DNA of 64,000 nt from Treponema sp. Lineage in GTDB: Bacteria > Spirochaetota > Spirochaetia > Treponematales > Treponemataceae. The notes beneath the pieces are model-generated. The model ran no database searches. It was not told the origin of the DNA and was given only the letters and a program-made list of their open reading frames with translations. A program made the position numbers and the translations under genes. The first letter of the stretch is position 1. Every line of letters begins with the position of its first letter. The stretch lies in the NCBI GenBank assembly GCA_024402535.1, contig JAKSTN010000010.1:1-64000 (forward strand). The letters run 5' to 3'. This document shows, piece after piece, positions 42,222 through 52,042 of this stretch.

Positions 42222-43184
42222 ATGTCATTAAACAGAAGAAAAATAGGAATCATTGGAGCCGGACACGTTGGTAGTCACGGCGGATACGCTCTTATCAGTC
42301 AGGGACTGGCAGAAGAAATAGTTTACATTGATATTGATAAAGAAAAGGCAGTTGCTCAGGCATTGGACTTACAGGATTCTTCCACATATCTTGGCCGCCA
42401 CGTTACAGTATACGCCGGCAACTACAACAACATAAAAGATGCAGACATTCTGATTGTAGCAGCCGGTCCTCTTCCAGACATGGCTGCAGGTCAGACAGAC
42501 CGTCAGCAGACTTTAGGCGCAACAGTTGCAATCCTTAAAGACATTATTCCGCAGATTAAAGCCAGCGGATTTAGTGGAATTATTGTAAACATTTCTAATC
42601 CTGCAGACGTAGTAACTCACTATTTGCAGGAAAAACTTGACTGGGATCCAAAACGCATTCTTTCAACTTCAACAACTTTGGACAGTTCTCGTGTACGCCG
42701 TGCCATTGCAGAAGAAACCGGCTACGACCAGCATTCAATTTATGCTTACGCTTTAGGTGAACACGGCGAAAGTCAGTTTGTCCCATGGAGTAACGTTACA
42801 GTTGGCGGAAAACCAATTCTTGAATTGATTAAAGAACAGCCGGAACGCTTTGGAAAACTTGACCTTGAAGGTATTGCAGCCCGTGCAAAAAAAGCCGGCT
42901 GGATTATTCTTGGGGGAAAAGGTTCTACAGAGTTTGGAATCGGGGCTTCCATTGCAAACGTAGTTCAGGCAATTTTTGGAGATGAAAACCGCATTCTCCC
43001 GGTTTCAACTCTGCTTCAGGGCGAATACGGTCAGAGCGGAGTTTATGCCTCAGTTCCTTGCCGTGTAAACAATTCTGGCATTGCAGAAGTAATCCAGCTT
43101 AATCTTACTGATGAAGAAAAAGCCCGTTTTGCCCAAAGCTGCCAGACAATGGATGGAAACTATCAGAAGGCATTAAGCCTGTAA
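42222..43184 (+). CDS. L-2-hydroxyacid (lactate/malate family) dehydrogenase
   Basis: A 320-residue NAD-dependent dehydrogenase. The dinucleotide loop is IGIIGAGHVGSH, the acidic NAD-binding turn is YIDIDKEKA, DLQDSS follows, the substrate region is NISNPADVVTHYL, and the proton relay histidine is in GEHGESQF. The active-site loop (AAGQTDRQQT) lacks the Gln-Arg pattern of strict lactate dehydrogenases, so it resembles L-2-hydroxyisocaproate dehydrogenases with broad 2-oxoacid range. The ATG at 42222 with AAAGAGG upstream is preferred over 42174. Context suggests a 4-methylthio-2-oxobutanoate or branched substrate. Confidence 0.85.
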   Translation: MSLNRRKIGIIGAGHVGSHGGYALISQGLAEEIVYIDIDKEKAVAQALDLQDSSTYLGRHVTVYAGNYNNIKDADILIVAAGPLPDMAAGQTDRQQTLGATVAILKDIIPQIKASGFSGIIVNISNPADVVTHYLQEKLDWDPKRILSTSTTLDSSRVRRAIAEETGYDQHSIYAYALGEHGESQFVPWSNVTVGGKPILELIKEQPERFGKLDLEGIAARAKKAGWIILGGKGSTEFGIGASIANVVQAIFGDENRILPVSTLLQGEYGQSGVYASVPCRVNNSGIAEVIQLNLTDEEKARFAQSCQTMDGNYQKALSL

Positions 43185-43209
43185 TACTTCTGGTCAAAGC
43201 TTGGTTTGC

Positions 43210-43611
43210 TTATTTCATTAAATCCTGTATAGATACAGAATCAAGATAATCGTTAATGAGTGAATCAAGTTTTGACCACATACCTATAGTGCGGCACTGG
43301 TCTTTTATTGCACATGGTTCTGCGCCCGCTTCAAGACATGCAACTGGAGCCAAAGTACCTTCAGTAAGGCGAAGAATTTCCCCAATCTTATAATCAGCAG
43401 GGGCTCTGTTTAATTTGTACCCTCCACTTTTCCCGTGTACAGCCTGCACAAATCCATTTTTAGAAAGCAGAGTCATAATGCTTTCCATATATTTCTGAGA
43501 AATATTCTGTCTTTCAGCAATAGCTTTTAAAGGAATAAAATTTTCATTGCTGTGTTCTGCCAGATCAATCATTACTCTGAGAGCGTATCTTCCGCGTGTT
43601 GAAACTATCAT
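43210..43611 (-). CDS. Rrf2 family regulator with three-cysteine motif
   Basis: A 133-residue Rrf2 protein: STRGRYALRVMIDLAEH, a winged helix with AIAERQNISQKYMESIMTLLSKNGFVQAVHGKSGGY, then three cysteines in ACLEAGAEPCAIKDQC at the position of the IscR Fe-S ligands (spacing C-x7-C-x5-C). It may sense an Fe-S cluster or thiols. A CCTA-N9-TAGG site lies just upstream at 43627, so autoregulation is likely. It differs from the cysteine-less Rrf2 gene at 32593; which protein binds the operators is not known. Confidence 0.9.
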   Translation of the reverse strand: MIVSTRGRYALRVMIDLAEHSNENFIPLKAIAERQNISQKYMESIMTLLSKNGFVQAVHGKSGGYKLNRAPADYKIGEILRLTEGTLAPVACLEAGAEPCAIKDQCRTIGMWSKLDSLINDYLDSVSIQDLMK

Positions 43612-43626
43612 ATCATTTACCCTTAC

Positions 43627-43769
43627 CCTAGTATAATAGTAGGTTTATTTGATTTCAATGTTTATTTCTCATAAAAAGACTTCAAAAAAATAAAAAAAAT
43701 ATACCAACCTATTGACACAGTAGGTAATAAAAATGTATAACATGCATATAAACCTACTAAATAAATAGG
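43627..43769. promoter_or_regulatory. Divergent rrf2 / leader-metQ control region with three operators
   Basis: CCTA-N9-TAGG sites occur at 43627-43643 (facing rrf2), 43708-43724 and 43753-43769. TTGACA (43712-43717) lies inside the second site, with TATAAC about 18 bp on, the same arrangement as at the first metQ. Confidence 0.8.
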
Positions 43770-43795
43770 TAAATGTATTTCTTCATAGGAGGCAC

Positions 43796-43879
43796 ATGAT
43801 GAAGTTATTTAAAACATACTTTGAAAAATTAGTGCGCGAAAACTTCCGCAACGGAGTCATGTGCATGTGTTGTTGTTAA
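43796..43879 (+). CDS. Cysteine-rich leader peptide (candidate attenuator ORF)
   Basis: A 27-codon ORF with an excellent AGGAGG ribosome site and two in-frame ATGs (43796 and 43799). The body is charged and helical (KTYFEKLVRENFRNG) and the last residues are MCMCCC followed by TAA; four of the last five codons are cysteine. It lies between the operator-bearing promoter and metQ. Poly-cysteine upstream ORFs are known in mycobacteria to act as cysteine-responsive attenuators; the same logic is inferred here. It is far too short for ordinary gene finders. Confidence 0.75.
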   Translation: MMKLFKTYFEKLVRENFRNGVMCMCCC

Positions 43880-43967
43880 AACTCAGACCGGGTTTTTAAG
43901 AGTTTATCAAAATAATCAAAACAACAACGCCGGCAAAAAGGTCGGCTCACTTAAAGGAGAAATAATT
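43880..43967 (+). promoter_or_regulatory. Attenuator-like region between leader peptide and metQ
   Basis: Two foldings are possible. AAACTC/GAGTTT makes a hairpin right behind the leader ORF stop, and GCCGGC/GTCGGC (43929-43946) a second. Alternatively TTTAAGAG (43895-43902) can pair with CACTTAAA (43948-43955), next to the AAAGGAG ribosome site of metQ. A stalled ribosome on the cysteine codons would cover the first arm. No T-run terminator is seen, so control would act on translation. Confidence 0.4.
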
Positions 43968-44822
43968 ATGAAATCAATTAATACAAAAAAAATCATCGCA
44001 ACAGTAGTATTTGGAACCGTAGCTCTTTCATCAGTTTTTGCAGCACCTAAAAAATCAAAAAAAGCAAAAGCCACAGAAGTAAAAATTGGGGTTGTAGGAT
44101 CCCTTTACGAAGACCTTTGGGCACCGGCACAGAAAGCTCTTAAAGCAGAAGGCATCAATCTTAAAATCGTTCAGTTCTCAGATTACGTTACACCAAATAA
44201 TGCCCTTTCAAACGGCGAAATCGACCTGAACGCTTTCCAGCACCGCATCTTCCTTGAAAACGATGCAGGAAGCCACAAATACGATGTAAAACTTATTGGT
44301 AACACTTTCATCATTCCGCTGAACCTGTATTCAACAAAAGTAAAATCTGTGAGTGAACTTAAAAAAGGCGCAGTTGTAGCAATTCCAAACGATGTTACAA
44401 ACGGTGGCCGTGCATACAAAGTTCTGGCAGCTGCAGGGCTCATCACACTTAAAGCAAGTGCAGGTTTCAATCCAAACTCAGACGACATTGAATCAAATCC
44501 AAGCGGCATCGTAATTAAAGAACTTGCTGCCAACACAATTCCTTCTGCCCTGGCAGACGTAGATGCTGCCATCGTAAACGGAAACTACGCTCTGGACTTT
44601 GGAATCAAAACAGAATCTGCAATTTTCAAAGATACTTCAGTTGATGAAAAAGCTTACTGGAACCTGATTGCAGCCCGTGGCGCAGACCTTAAAGATCCTG
44701 CAAAAGTTGAAATCTTCAAAAAGGTTGTAAAAGCCTTCCAGACTCCAGAAACAGAAAAAGTATTCAACGAAACTTTCGGCGGCTACTTCATCAAAGAAGG
44801 CTGGGACATCGACGAGTTCTAA
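43968..44822 (+). CDS. metQ: MetQ/NlpA-family binding protein, non-lipidated
   Basis: A 284-residue substrate-binding protein of the MetQ family with motifs APAQKALKAEGINLKIVQFSDY, NAFQHRIFLEN, VAIPNDVTNGGRAYKVLAAAGLI and IVNGNYALDFG. Unlike the copy at 35426 it has no lipobox cysteine: the signal peptide ends SSVFA-AP, a signal peptidase I site, so it should be free in the periplasm. It probably serves the second MetNI. GGAG precedes the ATG, and the cysteine-rich leader ORF lies upstream. Confidence 0.9.
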   Translation: MKSINTKKIIATVVFGTVALSSVFAAPKKSKKAKATEVKIGVVGSLYEDLWAPAQKALKAEGINLKIVQFSDYVTPNNALSNGEIDLNAFQHRIFLENDAGSHKYDVKLIGNTFIIPLNLYSTKVKSVSELKKGAVVAIPNDVTNGGRAYKVLAAAGLITLKASAGFNPNSDDIESNPSGIVIKELAANTIPSALADVDAAIVNGNYALDFGIKTESAIFKDTSVDEKAYWNLIAARGADLKDPAKVEIFKKVVKAFQTPETEKVFNETFGGYFIKEGWDIDEF

Positions 44823-44829
44823 TATTAAA

Positions 44830-44862
44830 AAGGGGCGCCTGCCCCTCGACCGCAACGCCCCG
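44830..44862 (+). repeat. Short degenerate copy of the G-rich repeat
   Basis: AGGGGCGCCTGCCCCT followed by CGCAACGCCCC carries both ends of the dispersed repeat with the middle missing. A further fragment with GGCGCCTCTGACGGGGCGC lies at 38209-38227. Confidence 0.5.
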
Positions 44863-44935
44863 ATTTGTTCATTTTTATTAAAGATTTTGCGTTAGCAAAA
44901 TCGAATCAGTGTGACTTTTTTATGGAGTTCCCACA

Positions 44936-46309
44936 ATGGCTAACATCAAACAACTTATCAAAATAATTCCTGATGCAAACCGCATTATTTTTTCAGAAAA
45001 CATTGAACATAAATATTTAAGCGACACTCTTGGCCGCAAAACAGGCAAAGCTTCTGCACTGGTTTTTCCGTCTACTACAGAAGAAGTTTCTGCCGTTCTC
45101 CGCTTTGCACATAAAAACAATATTCCAGTTACACCTCGCGGAGCCGGTACAAACTTAGTTGGAAGCACAATTCCTCACGACGGCTCAATAATTCTTGATC
45201 TTTCCTTAATGAATCACATTCTGGAAATTGATAAAGAAAACTTTACAGCTTTAGTAGAACCTGGAGTTATTCTTGAAGATTTCCAGAAGCATGTAGAAAG
45301 CTTAGGACTTTTTTATCCCCCTGATCCTGGTGAAAAACGGGCAAGCATTGGTGGAAACATCAGCACTAACGCCGGTGGAATGAGAGCCGTAAAATACGGC
45401 GTTACCCGTGATTATGTTATGGGGCTGGAACTGGTTTTAGCAGACGGCACTATCATTCAGACAGGAAGCAAAAACCGTAAAGATACAACCGGCCTGGATT
45501 TAAAAGACATAGTAATTGGTTCAGAAGGTACTCTGGCAGTAATTACAAAATGCCTTTTAAAACTTATAGGAAAACCTGAAAAATCTTTAAGCCTTCTGCT
45601 CAGTTTTGACAGTCTGAAATCTGGCATTGAAACTGTTCCGGTTATCTTAAAAGCAAATCTGAATCCTACTGCCGTAGAATTCATTGAACGTAAAGTTGTA
45701 AAACTTGGGGAAGATTTTTTACATCTTCAGTTCCCTGACCCGGACGCTGCAGCATATCTTCTGCTTACTTTTGACGGCAGTGCAGATGAAATTGAAAGTG
45801 CCATCGGCCGGCTGAAAAAAGTTGTGTCAGACAGAGCTAAAAAAATTACAGTTCTTGATAACACTGAACTAAGCCAGAATGTATGGCGCATCCGCGGCTG
45901 CCTTGTAAAAGCAGTAGAAGCTGTAAGTGAACAGGAACCTTTGGACATTGTAGTTCCAATCAGTAAAGTTGATGCTTTCGTAAATTATGTAAACCAGCTG
46001 GAATCAGAAAGCAAAATGCAGATGATAAGCTTTGGCCACGCAGGCGACGGAAACGTTCACCTGTGTGTAGTACGCGGAGACCGCAGCGAAGAAACCTGGG
46101 AAAAAGAACTTCATGAAAATCTTGAAAAATTATATGCAGAAGCACATAATTTAGGCGGTTTAATTTCCGGTGAACACGGACTTGGAATAAGCAAACGGGA
46201 TTTCTTTTTCAGAGAAACCGCTCCGGAAAATGTTCAGCTTATGAATCAGATTAAACTGGCCTTTGACCCGAAAAAACTTTTGAATACAAATATCAGCTAT
46301 GTAAAATAA
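44936..46309 (+). CDS. FAD-linked D-2-hydroxyacid dehydrogenase (GlcD/D-lactate type)
   Basis: A 457-residue vanillyl-alcohol-oxidase-family flavoprotein. The FAD-binding PCMH domain shows VTPRGAGTNLVGSTIPHDGSI, the SIGGNISTNAGGMRAVKYGVTRDYV segment and GSEGTLAVITK, and the C-terminal domain has FGHAGDGNVHLCV and GEHGLGISK with metal-binding histidines. It would oxidise D-lactate, glycolate or another D-2-hydroxyacid. Its place behind metQ and before an aminotransferase suggests D-2-hydroxy-4-methylthiobutanoate as a possible substrate, as an inference from context. Confidence 0.87.
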   Translation: MANIKQLIKIIPDANRIIFSENIEHKYLSDTLGRKTGKASALVFPSTTEEVSAVLRFAHKNNIPVTPRGAGTNLVGSTIPHDGSIILDLSLMNHILEIDKENFTALVEPGVILEDFQKHVESLGLFYPPDPGEKRASIGGNISTNAGGMRAVKYGVTRDYVMGLELVLADGTIIQTGSKNRKDTTGLDLKDIVIGSEGTLAVITKCLLKLIGKPEKSLSLLLSFDSLKSGIETVPVILKANLNPTAVEFIERKVVKLGEDFLHLQFPDPDAAAYLLLTFDGSADEIESAIGRLKKVVSDRAKKITVLDNTELSQNVWRIRGCLVKAVEAVSEQEPLDIVVPISKVDAFVNYVNQLESESKMQMISFGHAGDGNVHLCVVRGDRSEETWEKELHENLEKLYAEAHNLGGLISGEHGLGISKRDFFFRETAPENVQLMNQIKLAFDPKKLLNTNISYVK

Positions 46310-46347
46310 GAGGAACTATCATACGTCCTCAGGAGGATATAAATACT

Positions 46348-47511
46348 ATGCCAACACTTTCAAACCGCACTTCAACCTTTACAGACAGCGTTATCCGCCG
46401 TATGACCCGCATTTCAAATCAGTATGGAGCTGTAAACCTTTCTCAGGGCTTCCCAGATTTTGAACCACCTCGTCCAATTCTTGACCGCCTTGCAGAAGTC
46501 ACAAGAGAAGACTTTCATCAATATTCCACAACCTGGGGTTCACAGAACTTCCGTGATGCTCTGGCTGCAAAAATCCAGCACTTCAGTGGAGTAGCAGTTA
46601 ATCCAAATGCAGAACTGGTTGTAACCTGCGGTTCTACCGAAGCCATGATGGCCGCCATGATGAGCGTTACAAATCCTGGTGACAAAGTTATTGTATTCTC
46701 CCCTTTTTATGAAAACTATGGTGCCGACACAATTTTAAGCGGTGCAGAACCTATTTACGTACCACTTGTCCCACCAGAGTTCAACTTTGACCCTGTAGTT
46801 CTGGAAGAAGCTTTCAAGCAGAAACCAAAGGCAATCATCATCTGTAACCCTTCTAATCCATGCGGTAAAGTTTTTACCCGTCAGGAACTGGAATTTATTG
46901 CGGACCTGGCAAAAAAATACGATACCTTTGTAATCACAGATGAAGTTTATGAACACATTCTTTATAAACCTAATGAACATGTCTATATGGCAAGTCTTCC
47001 CGGCATGAAAGACCGTACCATCACCTGTAACTCTCTTTCAAAAACTTATTCCATTACAGGCTGGCGCTTAGGCTATACACAGGCAAATCCTGAAATTACT
47101 GAACGCATTAAAAAGGTTCACGACTTTTTAACTGTTGGTGCTGCTCATCCATTGCAGGAAGCCGCAGTAGTGGGACTGAAATTCGGTGATGATTACTACA
47201 AAGAGCTGCAGGACCACTACACCCACATGAGAAATCTGTTTTTAGACGGGCTGGACCGCATAGGACTTAAACACACTGTCCCACAGGGCGCTTATTATAT
47301 CCTTATTGATATAAGTGAATTCGGTTTTGAATCAGACCTGGAATTTGCAGAAGTTCTTGCCCGTGATGTTGGGGTTGGTTCGGTTCCAGGTTCTTCTTTC
47401 TTTAAGGAACCTGAAAACCGCTATGTACGCCTTCACTTTGCAAAAAAAGATGAAACCTTAAACGAAGCCCTGAACAGACTGGAATCTATCAGGGAAAAAA
47501 TTAGAAGATAG
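46348..47511 (+). CDS. Class I/II PLP-dependent aminotransferase
   Basis: A 387-residue fold-type I aminotransferase: NLSQGFPDFEPP at the N terminus, CGSTEAMMAAMMSV, ICNPSNPCGKVFTRQE, ITDEVYEHILY, and the PLP lysine in NSLSKTYSITGWRLGY. It belongs to the broad group that includes methionine, glutamine and kynurenine aminotransferases. AGGAGG precedes the ATG. In this cluster it could aminate 4-methylthio-2-oxobutanoate to methionine. Confidence 0.9.
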   Translation: MPTLSNRTSTFTDSVIRRMTRISNQYGAVNLSQGFPDFEPPRPILDRLAEVTREDFHQYSTTWGSQNFRDALAAKIQHFSGVAVNPNAELVVTCGSTEAMMAAMMSVTNPGDKVIVFSPFYENYGADTILSGAEPIYVPLVPPEFNFDPVVLEEAFKQKPKAIIICNPSNPCGKVFTRQELEFIADLAKKYDTFVITDEVYEHILYKPNEHVYMASLPGMKDRTITCNSLSKTYSITGWRLGYTQANPEITERIKKVHDFLTVGAAHPLQEAAVVGLKFGDDYYKELQDHYTHMRNLFLDGLDRIGLKHTVPQGAYYILIDISEFGFESDLEFAEVLARDVGVGSVPGSSFFKEPENRYVRLHFAKKDETLNEALNRLESIREKIRR

Positions 47512-47548
47512 AATATTTCCTTTTACACAACCATACCCCCACAAAAGA

Positions 47549-48016
47549 TTATAAGTCGGAATAAAATTTTAGAGAATTATTTATCTTCAAAGTAAAATCA
47601 TCCATTCTTTCGATATTCTTTTGAAAAGGAATATGTATAAAAATTATTTTACAATCAATATTATTTTCATATACGTATTCCAATGCTTTATAATACAGCT
47701 CATTGCAAAAAGAATTCCCGGGGTTAAAACTTTCAATAAAGGAAACACCATTTCTTAGAAATTCAGTCTCAAGTTTACTTATATCAAAATTTGTTCCTAC
47801 AGATTTTTTATCCTTCTTAGCGATCACTTCAATACAGACTTTATTTTTAATATTCGGTTTCTGTCCGAAGCAAAAAATAAAATTTGAATTCGCTATGTAA
47901 GATTTTAATTTTTCGAAGTCTTTAATTTTATCATTTGGCAGTAATACTTTTGTGTAACTATACTCTCTAATCAGTAATTCACTTGAAGTATTCTGAAAGG
48001 CTGAAACTATTATCAT
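47549..48016 (-). CDS. Divergent peptidase C15 (pyroglutamyl peptidase-like) protein
   Basis: A 155-residue protein of weak but coherent similarity to pyroglutamyl peptidase I. IVSAF at the N terminus matches the opening strand, FIFCFGQKP the substrate loop, KVCIEVIAKK the strand with catalytic Glu, GNSFCNELYYKALEYV the nucleophile cysteine region, and IIFIHIPF the catalytic histidine. It is shorter than typical Pcp (about 215). The ATG at 48016 directly follows GGAGG. It sits behind lacZ on the same strand. Confidence 0.6.
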   Translation of the reverse strand: MIIVSAFQNTSSELLIREYSYTKVLLPNDKIKDFEKLKSYIANSNFIFCFGQKPNIKNKVCIEVIAKKDKKSVGTNFDISKLETEFLRNGVSFIESFNPGNSFCNELYYKALEYVYENNIDCKIIFIHIPFQKNIERMDDFTLKINNSLKFYSDL

Positions 48017-48055
48017 TACCTCCAATTATCTATAATATAATTGATTTTAACCGCT

Positions 48056-51247
<3,192 letters not shown>

Positions 51248-51284
51248 TCATAGGATTTCGTAAGAGTAAGTTCAGTATTTACTA

Positions 51285-52031
51285 CTATTTTACAGAATAA
51301 AGTGCACCAAAACGGAAACCTAAATAATGAACTGCAGTCCCTGATTCAGGACACAGAGTGTATGTTGGAGTCAGGTCAAATTCCAGTTTACGATTCAGAA
51401 CTTTTTCATGAGCGAATCTTACGCCACAACCAATCTGAAGCATCTGGTCTGCATAGGCTTTTTTCACAAGGGAAGCCCCTTCTCCTCTTACTTTAGGCAG
51501 GTTTACTGCAAGTCCATAGTCCAGGTTTGGTACAACTGCAAACATGTCTCCAATGTTTATTCTTGTATATGCCCCAACTGAATAACGCATGCTGAAAATA
51601 GAATCAACATGAGTTTCCTTCATAAGATAGCCGTCAAAAACCGCTCTGAAACTTACCCCAAAATTCTGAAGCAGTGAAAATGGGAAAATAGCATCTTTTT
51701 TAACAAGCAGAGGAATGCCGGCTTCAACAGAAAGCCCTCCCCCAATAGTAGAAGAAACAAATTCTCTTAAAGGACCTACGGCCGGTTCAAAATTGAAAAA
51801 TCCCCCAACCTTTACATTAGAAATGAAGCTGAATAATGGTGCTTTTTCTGTTTCGTCTTCGTCAGCTTCACTTTCAGAAACTTCCGCTGGCTGTGCTTCA
51901 GCTTCCGAAAGTTCCACAGAAGTTTCGGAAGTTTCTGCAGGGGCGCCTTCGCCCTCCGATGCGGCTTCCTGAGCAAAAGCCACGCCACATATTAAAATCA
52001 TACTAAAAAATATTGATGTAAATTTTTTCAT
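51285..52031 (-). CDS. Predicted outer-membrane beta-barrel protein
   Basis: A signal peptide ending CGVAFA-QE is followed by a Glu/Ser/Ala-rich linker of about 45 residues, then alternating hydrophobic strands (VKVGGFFNFEPAVGP, GGGLSVEAGIPLLV, YSVGAYTRINIG, LQIGCGVRFAHEKV) ending in an aromatic-containing strand RFGALYSVK. This suggests a small outer-membrane barrel of about eight strands. It is 11 bp behind the third giant lipoprotein gene. Function unknown; it may help anchor or export the lipoproteins. Confidence 0.65.
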   Translation of the reverse strand: MKKFTSIFFSMILICGVAFAQEAASEGEGAPAETSETSVELSEAEAQPAEVSESEADEDETEKAPLFSFISNVKVGGFFNFEPAVGPLREFVSSTIGGGLSVEAGIPLLVKKDAIFPFSLLQNFGVSFRAVFDGYLMKETHVDSIFSMRYSVGAYTRINIGDMFAVVPNLDYGLAVNLPKVRGEGASLVKKAYADQMLQIGCGVRFAHEKVLNRKLEFDLTPTYTLCPESGTAVHYLGFRFGALYSVK

Positions 52032-52042
52032 GTTGGGACTCC

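Noticed and set aside
44183..44572. Minus-strand ORF within metQ, and similar long antisense ORFs in metY, asnB, mnmA and lacZ
   Set aside because: All lie in frames opposite strongly conserved genes, lack ribosome sites and show no family match.
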